Notes: generated by a model not told the origin, from the letters alone. Shown: positions 16,966 through 25,128, counted from the first letter of the stretch. The stretch is DNA of 64,000 nucleotides from Zobellella iuensis (GCF_016746085.1 NZ_JAERTZ010000022.1:22305-86304); one strand, 5' to 3'. A program made the numbers and translations.

Positions 16966-18252
16966 TTATCGGGACGAGACCAGTAAATCACGCAGGAACA
17001 GGGCTATCTGCGGAAACAGGGCCAAGAGCATGGCGGTCAGCAACAGCATGAATATGAAGGGGGGAGTACCCCGTATCACCTCCATATAGGGTCGCCGGAA
17101 AATGGCGATGGCGGTGAAAATGTCGCAGCCGAAGGGGGGCGTGGCCGATCCGATGGCTACCTGCAGGGTAATCATGGTGCCGACCAGTACCGGGTCGAGC
17201 CCGGAGGAGCGGATCAGGGGGAGGAAGATGGGGATCAGGATCAGCATCACCACTATGGGATCGACGAACATGCAGCCGATAAAGAAAGCGACGGCGATGC
17301 AAAGCAACACCGTCATGGGCTCGGCGTCGGCCAGGTTGAGGCCGTTGATGATGGTCTGGGGCACCTCAGCGTAGGACAAGGCCCAGGAAAAAGCGGCTCC
17401 GGCCCCGATCAGGATGAAGACCACGGCGGTGACCAGGCCGGTGGACAGGGCGATGCCGGGCAGCTCCTTCAGCCTGATGGACCGGAAGATAACCACCTCG
17501 AGCAGGATGGCGTAGAGCACACAGATGGCGGCGGCCTCGCTGGGGCTGAACACGCCGCCGTAGATGCCGCCGACGATGATCAACGGGAAGCCGGCGGGCC
17601 AGATCGCCCGGCGGATGGCCCGCCAGCGTTCATGCCAGCTGGATCTGGGTTCTACCGGTATGCGGTGACGCCAGGCGTAGAACACCGCATAACCGGAAAA
17701 CATCGCCAGGATCAGCAGCCCCGGCCCTATGCCGGCGATGAACAGCTCGGAAATGGAGGTGCCGGTGAGCACACCGTAGATGATCATGCCGATGCTGGGC
17801 GGGATCAGGAAGGCAATGTCGGAGGCGTTGATGGCCAATGCCATGGTAAAGGTATCGCTATAACCGGCCTTGAGCATGCGTGGCCGCATGGGGCCACCCA
17901 CCGCCACCACTGTCGCCTGGGTGGAGCCGGAAACCGCACCGAACAGGGTACAGGTGGTCGCTACCGTGACTGCCAGGCCGCCACGCAGGTGGCCGACGAA
18001 GCGCATCACCAGGTCGAGCAGGCGATCCGAGGAATGGCCGCGAGTGATAATGTCGGCCGAGAGAATGAACATCGGCACGGCGACCAGCGCCGAGGGTTTC
18101 ACCCCGCCCACCATCTGCTGGATGATGATGGTGGGATTGAGCATCTCGAAAAACAGGAAAAAGGCCGCCAGGGTGGCGATGAGCAGCGGCATCATCATGG
18201 GAAAGCCCAGCAACAGCAGCACTATCATGGTACTCAGCATTACCGTGGTCAT
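16966..18252 (-). CDS. dctM: TRAP transporter large permease subunit (DctM family)
   Basis: Large membrane subunit of a tripartite ATP-independent periplasmic transporter that drives solute uptake with a sodium or proton gradient. The 428-residue protein has about 12 hydrophobic helices and family segments such as GAVSGSTQATVVAVG, INASDIAFLIPPSIGMIIYG and a C-terminal TPPFGCDIFTA. It follows dctQ by 27 bp and precedes the Usp gene by 10 bp. The solute depends on the DctP protein and is unknown. Confidence 0.93.
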   Translation of the reverse strand: MTTVMLSTMIVLLLLGFPMMMPLLIATLAAFFLFFEMLNPTIIIQQMVGGVKPSALVAVPMFILSADIITRGHSSDRLLDLVMRFVGHLRGGLAVTVATTCTLFGAVSGSTQATVVAVGGPMRPRMLKAGYSDTFTMALAINASDIAFLIPPSIGMIIYGVLTGTSISELFIAGIGPGLLILAMFSGYAVFYAWRHRIPVEPRSSWHERWRAIRRAIWPAGFPLIIVGGIYGGVFSPSEAAAICVLYAILLEVVIFRSIRLKELPGIALSTGLVTAVVFILIGAGAAFSWALSYAEVPQTIINGLNLADAEPMTVLLCIAVAFFIGCMFVDPIVVMLILIPIFLPLIRSSGLDPVLVGTMITLQVAIGSATPPFGCDIFTAIAIFRRPYMEVIRGTPPFIFMLLLTAMLLALFPQIALFLRDLLVSSR

Positions 18253-18279
18253 GGTTTTTTCCTTCTGTGGGCGGCCGCG

Positions 18280-18837
18280 TCAGAGCGACTCCTTGGGTTG
18301 CGATTCGTCGTAGATGTCCAAGGCATGGAACGACAGGAAAATGTCGCGGCTTTGCAGGTTGCGGATAAAGGCCAGGCTGTATTGCAGTCCGGCGATGAAG
18401 AAGCCGAGCGGCACCACCAGCAGGGTCCAGTACAGGGGGATCTGCAGGGCGGCCGTGATCATGCCGCGCCGGGCCATCTGAGCAACATAGGCATAGGCGT
18501 AGTAGCTGAGCAGGAACAGGGTGAGGGCAGTGCTCAGGGTAATCAGCAGCATCAGCCCTTTCTTGTAGCGATCGGGCAGCACGTCGTAGAGGGCGGACAT
18601 GCGGATATGGCGGCCCTGGCGGGTGACGTAACCCAACCCCATGAAGGTGATCACCACCATCAGGATCTGGTTCAGTTCTTCGGCAAAATACAGGCTGTGG
18701 GCAAAGAGGTAGCGGCCGAATACGTTGATGATGGTGTTCAGTGCCATCAGCAGTATGCCACCGGCCAGACAGGTCACTTCCAGCCGGTGGATCCAGCGGT
18801 CGGCCAGGATCAGTCCGCGGTGTAACATGGGAGTCAT
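18280..18837 (-). CDS. dctQ: TRAP transporter small permease subunit (DctQ family)
   Basis: Small membrane subunit of the TRAP system. The 185-residue protein has four hydrophobic segments and the DctQ core: NVFGRYLFAHSLYFAEELNQI followed by YVTRQGRHIRM. I chose the ATG at 18837 (MTPMLHRG), which has GAGGG about 7 nt upstream, over a GTG nine codons earlier. It lies between dctP and dctM in the normal P-Q-M order. Confidence 0.9.
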   Translation of the reverse strand: MTPMLHRGLILADRWIHRLEVTCLAGGILLMALNTIINVFGRYLFAHSLYFAEELNQILMVVITFMGLGYVTRQGRHIRMSALYDVLPDRYKKGLMLLITLSTALTLFLLSYYAYAYVAQMARRGMITAALQIPLYWTLLVVPLGFFIAGLQYSLAFIRNLQSRDIFLSFHALDIYDESQPKESL

Positions 18838-18899
18838 AGGGGTACCCTCGGCAGGTGCCGCCACCCATTGCCGGGCGGCGGCGGGGAGAAAGCCGAACC

Positions 18900-19928
18900 T
18901 CAGTTCAGCTGCTGCTCCAGACGGTCGCGCTCGGCGAGAAAGCCGTCCAGCACCTGCTGGCCATGGCTGCCTACCATCTGTACGAACTTCTGCCGGGTTT
19001 GCTCGGCCCTGGCCCGGAAGGCGTCACGCTGGACTTCGTTCAGGCTGATATAGGTCATGGCCGGTTTTTCCTGCAGTATCTTGGCCAGGAACTCCTGCTC
19101 CAGCCTGGGTACCTCGTCCATCATGTAGTGGGTGACTTCCGTCATTGTGTCGCGGATCAGCTGCTGGCGCTCGGTCGGCAGACCGTCGAACCAGTCATCG
19201 CCGGTGATGATGGCGCTGGTGAACAGCTGATGGCGGGCCGAGATCAGGTAGTCAGTCACCTCGAAGAAGTTGCTCTGGTAGACCGAGGATATGGGTTGGC
19301 CGACCCCGTCGATCATCTTCAGTTGCAGGGCACCGTAGACTTCACCAAAAGGTAGCGGGGTGGGGCTGGAGCCCAGATCCTTGAATGCCTCTACCTGCAG
19401 CGGGGACACCAGAATACGCATCTTGAAGTTGTTCAGATCTTCCGGAGTACGCACGGCACGGTTGGCGGCCCAGGCATCCTCGCCTTCGGAGTAGATGCTC
19501 ATCAGGCGCAGCCCGGTCTTGGCGAAACCTTTTTCCATGCCCTGATAGACGGTTGTGGAGTCGGTCATCAGGTGTTTGTTGACTTCGTTGTTCTCCGACA
19601 GGATGAAGGGGATGGAAAACAGCTGTATCTCCGGCACGAAGGAACCCAGGTGGCCAAGGGATATATTGGCGAATTGCAGGGCACCATCGGCTACCAGCTC
19701 GGTGGCGTCGGCCGAAGTACCCAGGGTGCCACCGTAGAAGATATTGACCTTCACGTCACCGTCGGTCTTGGCCTCAATGCGTTTCTTGAACTCCTGAGCA
19801 TAGAGATCCTGAATATCTCCCTGGGATACCTCGATGGCGTACTTCCAGGTTTCCGCTTGGGCACCGAAGGCCAGACAAGCGAGGGGAACGGCTTTGGCGA
19901 GGGTTGAGAAAGATTTGAACAAATCCAT
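18900..19928 (-). CDS. dctP: TRAP transporter substrate-binding protein (DctP family)
   Basis: Periplasmic solute receptor. The 342-residue precursor has a signal peptide (about residues 1-24, ending FGAQA before ETWKYA). The DctP fold follows, with the conserved region around residues 150-200, where an arginine (MRILVSPLQVEAFKDLG) is expected to bind a carboxylate. The start at 19928 (MDLFKSFSTL) gives a proper signal peptide and has GGAG upstream. A carboxylate-bearing ligand is likely from the family arginine; nothing more specific can be read. A strong hairpin lies just upstream at 19965-19986. Confidence 0.92.
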   Translation of the reverse strand: MDLFKSFSTLAKAVPLACLAFGAQAETWKYAIEVSQGDIQDLYAQEFKKRIEAKTDGDVKVNIFYGGTLGTSADATELVADGALQFANISLGHLGSFVPEIQLFSIPFILSENNEVNKHLMTDSTTVYQGMEKGFAKTGLRLMSIYSEGEDAWAANRAVRTPEDLNNFKMRILVSPLQVEAFKDLGSSPTPLPFGEVYGALQLKMIDGVGQPISSVYQSNFFEVTDYLISARHQLFTSAIITGDDWFDGLPTERQQLIRDTMTEVTHYMMDEVPRLEQEFLAKILQEKPAMTYISLNEVQRDAFRARAEQTRQKFVQMVGSHGQQVLDGFLAERDRLEQQLN

Positions 19929-19964
19929 TATCTGTATCTCCATTACATCCATTTTGGGTTGAAT

Positions 19965-19986
19965 CGGGTGTCCGCATGGACACCCG
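19965..19986 (-). promoter_or_regulatory. Intra-operon hairpin before dctP
   Basis: CGGGTGTCC/GGACACCCG is a perfect nine-base stem with a four-base loop in the 107 bp gap between the DUF1028 gene and dctP. It lacks a T tract. Such stems often protect or set apart the more abundant binding-protein mRNA in transporter operons. That role is inferred. Confidence 0.5.
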
Positions 19987-20035
19987 GGTTGTCGGGGTGA
20001 TGCCGGTCTTCCCTTGCCGGGCGGCAGCCGACCCC

Positions 20036-20707
20036 TTATTCATCCCCCGGTACGCCGAAGGCGTCGGCCTGGGCCGGATCCTGGGCGCGGGTGATGTAGG
20101 CCTGCATCTGTGGCTGGTATTGCCGCCAGAGCAGGCGCAGTTCGTGGAGGGGGGCGATATGCCAGTCGACCCGCAGATCCACCACCGGCCAGCTGGGCTC
20201 GGCGCTCATCAGCAGGCCGGCGGAATGCACCGGCCCCAGCTCGCCGCCGGCCTCCAGCCCGGCTTCCAGCGCCAGCAGCAGCCGTTCGGCCAGGTGGCCC
20301 CGGCTCTGTTCGAAGGCAGCCACCATGGCCTGGGGTACCCGGGTGTTGGCCAGCAGGTTGCCCATGGCCAGGCAGTGCCGGCCCCGGGCGGTGGCGTGCA
20401 GGCCCAGGGCCCGGTCACCACTGAAGGTAACGCCGTTGCCCTGGCGGTCCAGCACGCCGAGCTGGCGCCATTGAAAGTGGGGGTCGGCCTTGGCCAGCAC
20501 ACCGGGGATCTGCTCCACCGCCACCCCTTCCTGCAACAGCTCCAGTGCCAGGGGGCCAAGCACCGGATTGGTGACATTCTGGCTCAGGGCCACGCCCACG
20601 CCGCTGTGCACGAAGGCGCAGCGGCTGGCCACGGCAATGCTGGAGGAGCTGATGGCGCAGCCCATCATGCCGGTGTCGGGGCAAAGCCCGGCGACGGAAA
20701 AGGTCAT
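20036..20707 (-). CDS. DUF1028 family protein
   Basis: The 223-residue protein has the family pattern: TFSVAGLCPDTGMMGCAISSSS at the start, an SQNVTNPVLGPLALELL segment, and a middle GDRALGLHATARGRHCLAMGNLL. DUF1028 proteins have an N-terminal-nucleophile-like alpha/beta fold and often sit beside RidA and peptidase or amidohydrolase genes; no reaction is firmly assigned. The start at 20707 has AGGAGG-like sequence upstream. It lies 10 nt after the RidA gene, in the same operon as the TRAP genes. A hydrolytic role on the imported compound is possible but unproven. Confidence 0.82.
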   Translation of the reverse strand: MTFSVAGLCPDTGMMGCAISSSSIAVASRCAFVHSGVGVALSQNVTNPVLGPLALELLQEGVAVEQIPGVLAKADPHFQWRQLGVLDRQGNGVTFSGDRALGLHATARGRHCLAMGNLLANTRVPQAMVAAFEQSRGHLAERLLLALEAGLEAGGELGPVHSAGLLMSAEPSWPVVDLRVDWHIAPLHELRLLWRQYQPQMQAYITRAQDPAQADAFGVPGDE

Positions 20708-20717
20708 GGTATCCTCC

Positions 20718-21137
20718 TTATGCCTGTTCGTCGGGAATGACGGCGATGACATCGATCTCCATCAGCCATTCGGCCTGGGCCAGGCCCGCCACCACCAGGC
20801 CGGTGGAGATGGGGTAGACCCCCTTCAGCCACTTGCCCACCTCCTGGTAGACCGGCTCGCGAAAGCGCGGATCCGTGATGTAGGTGGTGGTCTTGACGAT
20901 ATGGCTCATGTCGCTGCCGGCTTCTTCCAGCAGCTGTTTGACGTTCTTCATCGCCTGCTCCGCCTGGGCCCGGGGATCGCCCAGCCCGACCAGCTTGCCT
21001 TCGAAGTCGGTACCGACCTGACCGCGCACATAGACGGTGTTGCCCGCCCGTACCGCCTGGCACAGATCGTTGTCCAGGCTCTGGTTGGGGTAGGTTTCCT
21101 TGGTGTTGAACATGCGTATGCGAGTGTGAGTGGGCAT
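20718..21137 (-). CDS. RidA/YjgF/UK114 family protein
   Basis: Members hydrolyse reactive enamine or imine intermediates made by PLP or flavin enzymes. The 139-residue protein has the family core: YVRGQVGTDFEGKLVGLGDPRAQAEQAMKNVKQLLEEAG, then HIVKTTTYITDPRFREPVYQEVGKW. The usual arginine of RidA proper (the R105 position in IECIA) is not evident in the C-terminal EIDVIAVIPDEQA, so it likely belongs to another subfamily. It sits between the flavin monooxygenase and DUF1028 genes, consistent with handling an imine made by an oxidation or transamination step. Confidence 0.88.
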   Translation of the reverse strand: MPTHTRIRMFNTKETYPNQSLDNDLCQAVRAGNTVYVRGQVGTDFEGKLVGLGDPRAQAEQAMKNVKQLLEEAGSDMSHIVKTTTYITDPRFREPVYQEVGKWLKGVYPISTGLVVAGLAQAEWLMEIDVIAVIPDEQA

Positions 21138-21176
21138 GGGGTTGCTCCGGTTAATACTGATTGAGTAAGCGAACAG

Positions 21177-21197
21177 GGACCGGCACTGTGCCGGTCC
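21177..21197 (-). promoter_or_regulatory. Intra-operon hairpin between monooxygenase and RidA genes
   Basis: GGACCGGCA/TGCCGGTCC is a perfect nine-base stem with a three-base loop in the 77 bp gap. It has no T tract; a processing or stability stem is more likely than a terminator. Confidence 0.45.
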
Positions 21198-21214
21198 GGG
21201 TTAATGGGTTAGTT

Positions 21215-22531
21215 TCAGGCGGCGCTTTCCTTTTTGGCAGCGCGAATGTCGCTGACCTTGCCGGCGTCACGCTGGTCGGCGTCCTTGTAGGCGGCATACT
21301 TGCGCTGAGTGGCGATGTGGTCGGCGATGTGCTTGGCGTCGTGCCATACCCCCCAGATAAAAGTGGAGCCACGGCGGGACAGCCAGGGCAGACCCAGGAA
21401 ATAGATCCCCGGTTCGCTCGACACACCGCGCTTGTGCTGGGGTTTGCCCTTGTCGTCAAAGGCGTTCACGTCGAGCCAGCTGTAATCTGTGGTGAAACCG
21501 GTGGCCCAGATGATGGAGGTGATACCGGCCTCGGCCATGCCCAGCTCCAGGGTCGGGGTGGTCATGCACTCGGGGTCCGGCAGTAATTCGCGGGCTTCGG
21601 GCTCTTCCGGCAGATCCAGATTGTTGCGGGCAATGTAGGCATCGGCCGCATCCAGCAGTTCCAGGTAGTTGGCGTCGCCGTTGCGAATGTTTTCCGCCAG
21701 ATCCTGTTCAAAGGTGACTTTGCCGTTGGCAAAGGTGCCGGTGCGGCCCACCAGGTTGATGCCCTGTCTGGCCAGCTTGCGGAAATCGACGGTGTGGCCG
21801 CCCCGGGCGCCGCTCACCGCTATGGTGACGTGCTCGGTCCCCGGCTTCATGGCTTCGGCGTCCCACTCGCCCAGCACACCCAGCCACCAGCAGAAGTCGC
21901 GGTTGCGATAGGCGCGGGGCGGACGGTCGTGGGGGCCTACCGACAGGTAAACGGTCTTGCCGGCCCGCTGCAGCTCGTCGGCGATCTGTACTCCCGAGGA
22001 GCCGGCACCCACCACCAGCACGGCGCCGGCGGGTAACTGGTCCGGGTTGCGATAGGCGGAAGAATGGATCTGGTACAGGCTCTCGTCCTTGGGCGCAATC
22101 GGCGGAATGGCCGGACGCTGGAACGGACCTGTGGCGGCCACCACCCGGTTGGCCTGAATTTCGCCGATGGAGGTGTCCACGGTGAAGCCCGGGCGATCGG
22201 TGTTACGAACGACCTTTTTCACTTCCACGCCGGTGCGAATGGGGGCGTTGAACTTCTCGGCATAGGCCTCGAAGTAGGCGGCGATGCGCTCCTTGGGGGC
22301 GAAGGCGTCGGGGTCCAGGTCGTCGAACTCCAGGCCCGGAAAGCGATCGTGCCAGGCCGGGCCGTTGGCCACCAGCGAGTCCCAGCGCTCGGTGCGCCAG
22401 CGTTCGGCGATGCGGTTGCGTTCCAGCACCAGGTGGGGCACTCCGAGTTTGGTCAGGTGCTCGCTCATGGCCACGCCGGCCTGACCGGCGCCTACCACCA
22501 GCGTATCGATTTCTGTCTTTTCAGCTGTCAT
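21215..22531 (-). CDS. Flavin-containing monooxygenase-type NAD(P)/FAD oxidoreductase
   Basis: The 438-residue protein has an N-terminal FAD-binding GAGQAGVAMSEHL (residues 14-26), the FERW-like ERWRTERWDSLVANGP region, and a second dinucleotide site VVGAGSSGVQIADEL at about 170-185 for NAD(P)H. It resembles the flavin-monooxygenase-like flavoproteins sometimes annotated as CzcO. Such enzymes oxygenate amines, sulfur compounds or ketones; the substrate here is unknown. It is the first gene of the seven-gene unit that continues with RidA, DUF1028, TRAP and Usp genes, and it is divergent from the tetronate operon. Confidence 0.85.
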   Translation of the reverse strand: MTAEKTEIDTLVVGAGQAGVAMSEHLTKLGVPHLVLERNRIAERWRTERWDSLVANGPAWHDRFPGLEFDDLDPDAFAPKERIAAYFEAYAEKFNAPIRTGVEVKKVVRNTDRPGFTVDTSIGEIQANRVVAATGPFQRPAIPPIAPKDESLYQIHSSAYRNPDQLPAGAVLVVGAGSSGVQIADELQRAGKTVYLSVGPHDRPPRAYRNRDFCWWLGVLGEWDAEAMKPGTEHVTIAVSGARGGHTVDFRKLARQGINLVGRTGTFANGKVTFEQDLAENIRNGDANYLELLDAADAYIARNNLDLPEEPEARELLPDPECMTTPTLELGMAEAGITSIIWATGFTTDYSWLDVNAFDDKGKPQHKRGVSSEPGIYFLGLPWLSRRGSTFIWGVWHDAKHIADHIATQRKYAAYKDADQRDAGKVSDIRAAKKESAA

Positions 22532-22623
22532 GTCTGTGTCCCTCTGGATGACGGTGTGTTTCGGGTCGGTCAGGGCCTAGCCTCCTTTGTTCGAAACAAG
22601 CCTAAGGGGTAACAGCGCATCGA

Positions 22624-22637
22624 TAAAATATTATTAA
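22624..22637. promoter_or_regulatory. Shared AT-rich motif, copy 5 (before the monooxygenase operon)
   Basis: TAAAATATTATTAA includes a T-N11-A arrangement and lies about 95 bp before the monooxygenase start. It shares ten contiguous bases with copy 3. Confidence 0.42.
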
Positions 22638-22789
22638 CATTAGAATTACATTTGAAAATCTGATGCTGCGGTATCGTAACGGCCTCTGAACAGCCTTTTC
22701 ACAGGATTGAGATATCCTTTTTTTTCAATGGGTTGATCTCTATTGTTCGGTCATGTCGGGGTCTTTACGCGATCTTATTCACATTTTCT

Positions 22790-22807
22790 TTCACATTTTT
22801 TTGTGAA
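22790..22807. promoter_or_regulatory. Perfect palindrome TTCACA-N6-TGTGAA
   Basis: An 18 bp palindrome with a six-T spacer, extended to TGTGAATAA on the right and preceded by a second TTATTCACA at 22775-22783. The half-site order is the reverse of a CRP site, so CRP is unlikely. It is probably a distal operator of the tetronate regulator. Confidence 0.45.
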
Positions 22808-22900
22808 TAATTGTTATGGGGTGATTTCTTTTAATTGCTTTTAAATCAGTATATTGAAGTTTTTTATGGTTTACCTGTTTTGTGAGTTCCCGACGTTAAC

Positions 22901-22945
22901 TGTGACGATATGTGATCGATAATGTATTCATCACAGTAGTTCACA
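22901..22945. promoter_or_regulatory. Nested symmetric operator before ltnD
   Basis: TGTGAC (22901-22906) and TGTGAT (22911-22916) are mirrored by ATCACA (22930-22935) and TTCACA (22940-22945), with 4 bp inside each pair and a 13 bp centre, all symmetric about 22923. It lies 18 bp before the ltnD start, where a repressor would block transcription or initiation. The DeoR-type regulator at 26562-27326 is the natural candidate. Confidence 0.6.
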
Positions 22946-22962
22946 GCTTGGGAGTAACACAG

Positions 22963-23862
22963 ATGAGCGCACTTTCCCGTATTGGCCTGGTCGGCCTCGG
23001 CTCCATGGGCATGGGCATGGCCCGGTCCCTGATCCGCGCCGGCTTCGATACCTATGGTTTTGACCTGAACCCCGATGCCTGCGCTCGTCTGGCCGAAGCC
23101 GGCGCCGCCGGCACCGGCCCCTCGGCGCTGCCCTACGCGGACCGGCTCGATGCCCTGGTGCTGGTGGTGGTGAACGGTGCCCAGGTGGAGGCGGTGCTGT
23201 TCGGCGAGCAGGGCCTGGCCCAGGCGCTGCGCCCGGGCAGCCTGGTCATCGTGTGCAGCACCATGGCCGCCACCCAGACCCAGTCCATCCACCGCCGCCT
23301 GGCCGCCCTGGGCCTGGAGATGATAGACGCGCCCATCTCCGGCGGCGCGGTCAAGGCCGCCGACGGCAAGCTGTCGGTGATGGCCTCGGGCAAGCCCGAG
23401 CTGTTCGAGCAGGCCAAGGGGCTGTTCGACGCCGTGGCCGAAAGGCTCTACGTGATCGGGCCCGACATCGGCCAGGGCAGCACCGTCAAGACCATCCACC
23501 AACTGCTGGCCGGGGTGCACATCGCCGCCGCCGCCGAGGCCATGGCCATGGCCGCCAAGGCGGAGATCCCGCTGGAGCTGATGTTCGAGGTGGTCACCCA
23601 CAGCGCCGGCAACTCCTGGATGTTCGAGAACCGGGTGCCGCACATCCTGGACGGCGACTATGCGCCGCGCTCCAGCGTCGACATCTTCGTCAAGGATCTG
23701 GGCATAGTGCTGGACAGCGCCCACCAGATGAAATTCCCGCTGCCGCTGGCCTCCGCCGCCCACCAGATGTTCCTGGCCGCCAGCAACGAGGGCTACGGCC
23801 GTGAAGACGACGCCGCCGTGGTCAAAACCTTCAAGGGCATCCGTCTGCCGGAGGGCAAGTAA
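22963..23862 (+). CDS. ltnD: L-threonate dehydrogenase (LtnD)
   Basis: NAD+-dependent beta-hydroxyacid-type dehydrogenase that oxidises L-threonate to 2-oxo-tetronate. The 299-residue protein has the Rossmann motif GLVGLGSMGMGMA (residues 8-20), the substrate-binding DAPISGG (122-128) and catalytic lysine K176 in GSTVKTIHQLL. The context (otnK, otnC, otnI follow) supports the tetronate assignment over other 3-hydroxyisobutyrate-type activities. The ATG at 22963 has GGGAG 8 nt upstream. It is the first gene of the operon, and otnK begins at the next base after its stop. Confidence 0.92.
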   Translation: MSALSRIGLVGLGSMGMGMARSLIRAGFDTYGFDLNPDACARLAEAGAAGTGPSALPYADRLDALVLVVVNGAQVEAVLFGEQGLAQALRPGSLVIVCSTMAATQTQSIHRRLAALGLEMIDAPISGGAVKAADGKLSVMASGKPELFEQAKGLFDAVAERLYVIGPDIGQGSTVKTIHQLLAGVHIAAAAEAMAMAAKAEIPLELMFEVVTHSAGNSWMFENRVPHILDGDYAPRSSVDIFVKDLGIVLDSAHQMKFPLPLASAAHQMFLAASNEGYGREDDAAVVKTFKGIRLPEGK

Positions 23863-25128
23863 ATGACGCAACGTCTGGGTGTTATCGCCGACGACTTTAC
23901 CGGCGCCACCGATATCGCCGGCTTTATGGTGGAAAACGGCTGGCGCGTGACCCAGCTGATCGGCCACGGCCCTGCCGAGGTGCCGGCGGACGTGGACGCC
24001 GTGGTCATCTCCCTGAAGAGCCGCTCCTGCGCGGTGGAGCAGGCGGTGGCCGACTCCCTGGCGGCGCTGGCGCGGCTGAAAGAGCTGGGTTGCGACCGTT
24101 TCTTCTTCAAGTACTGCTCTACCTTCGACTCCACCGCCGAGGGCAATATCGGCCCGGTGACCGACGCCCTGCTGGCGGCGCTGGGCGAGAGTTTTACCGT
24201 GATCTGCCCGGCGCTGCCGGTGAACGGCCGCACCGTCTGCCACGGCAACCTGTTCGTGAACGGGGTGCCGCTCAACGAGTCCGGCATGAAGGATCACCCG
24301 GTGACCCCCATGCGGGATGCCAACCTGCAGCGGCTGATGGCCGCCCAGGCCCGGGGCCAGGTGGGGCTGGTGGACTATAACTCCGTGCTGGCCGGACCGG
24401 CGGCGGTCCGCGCCCGGATCGAGGAACTGAAGGCGGCCGGTGTGAACTACGCGGTGCTGGATACCCTGACCATGGCCGATCTGCCGGTGCTGGGCGAGGC
24501 GGTGAGCGAACTGAAGCTGGTCACCGGCGGCTCCGGCCTGGGCGCGGGCCTGGCCCGCGTTGCCACCGGCGGCCAGGGCGCCGCCCTGGCCCGGGAGCTG
24601 GGTGCGCCTGTGGCCGGCGGCCGCGCCGTGGTGCTGTCCGGCTCCTGCTCCCAGATGACCAACGCCCAGGTGGCGACTTATAAGCAGAGGGCGCCGCACC
24701 GGCTGGTGGAGGTGGCCCGCTGCATCGAGGCGCCCGCCGCCTACGCCGCCGAGCTGGCCGACTGGGTCGCGGCCCAGGACAGCGCCCCGGCGCCCATGCT
24801 GTACGCCACCCAGCCCGCGGCCGAGCTGGCCCGCATCCAGGCCCAGTATGGCGCGGCCCGGGCCAGCGAGGCGGTGGAGGGGGTGTTCGCCGCCGTGGCC
24901 GCCCGCCTGGCCGGCCAGGGCTTCGGCAAGTTTATCGTGGCCGGCGGCGAGACCTCCGGCATCGTCACCCAGGCGCTGGCGGTGACCGGTTTCCACATAG
25001 GCCCGCAGATCGCCCCGGGCGTGCCCTGGGTGCGGGCCCTCGACAAGCCGCTGTCGCTGGCGCTCAAATCGGGCAACTTCGGCGACGAGCACTTCTTCAG
25101 CAATGCCCAGGAGTTTTACCATGACTGA
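23863..25128 (+). CDS. otnK: 3-oxo-tetronate kinase OtnK (DUF1537 family)
   Basis: ATP-dependent four-carbon acid sugar kinase that phosphorylates 3-oxo-tetronate at C4. The 421-residue protein has the N-terminal substrate domain with GVIADDFTGATDIAGF (residues 6-21), YCSTFDSTAEGNIGPV, and a C-terminal nucleotide domain containing VAGGETSGIV. GGAGGG in the end of ltnD serves as its ribosome site. Its stop overlaps the otnC start by 8 nt, so expression is coupled. Confidence 0.93.
   Translation: MTQRLGVIADDFTGATDIAGFMVENGWRVTQLIGHGPAEVPADVDAVVISLKSRSCAVEQAVADSLAALARLKELGCDRFFFKYCSTFDSTAEGNIGPVTDALLAALGESFTVICPALPVNGRTVCHGNLFVNGVPLNESGMKDHPVTPMRDANLQRLMAAQARGQVGLVDYNSVLAGPAAVRARIEELKAAGVNYAVLDTLTMADLPVLGEAVSELKLVTGGSGLGAGLARVATGGQGAALARELGAPVAGGRAVVLSGSCSQMTNAQVATYKQRAPHRLVEVARCIEAPAAYAAELADWVAAQDSAPAPMLYATQPAAELARIQAQYGAARASEAVEGVFAAVAARLAGQGFGKFIVAGGETSGIVTQALAVTGFHIGPQIAPGVPWVRALDKPLSLALKSGNFGDEHFFSNAQEFYHD

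Larger units (their letters stand above)
22532..22962. promoter_or_regulatory. Divergent control region of monooxygenase and tetronate operons
   Basis: This 431 bp gene-free region is AT-rich against a GC-rich genome. It holds the fifth AT-rich motif on the monooxygenase side (22624-22637). On the tetronate side it holds eight TGTGAN/NTCACA half-sites at 22778, 22790, 22802, 22881, 22901, 22911, 22930 and 22940. I found no small gene in it. Confidence 0.6.

Noticed and set aside
9079..22531. Ectoine degradation (doe/ueh-like) cluster
   Set aside because: TRAP-Usp, an ArgE-like deacylase, an aminotransferase and an aldehyde dehydrogenase recall it, but no ectoine hydrolase (DoeA) or DoeX-type Lrp regulator is present, and the monooxygenase, RidA and DUF1028 genes do not fit.
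22901..22945. CRP binding site before ltnD
   Set aside because: CRP needs TGTGA-N6-TCACA. Here the facing half-sites are 13 bp or more apart, and the N6 pair at 22790-22807 is in the reverse order.
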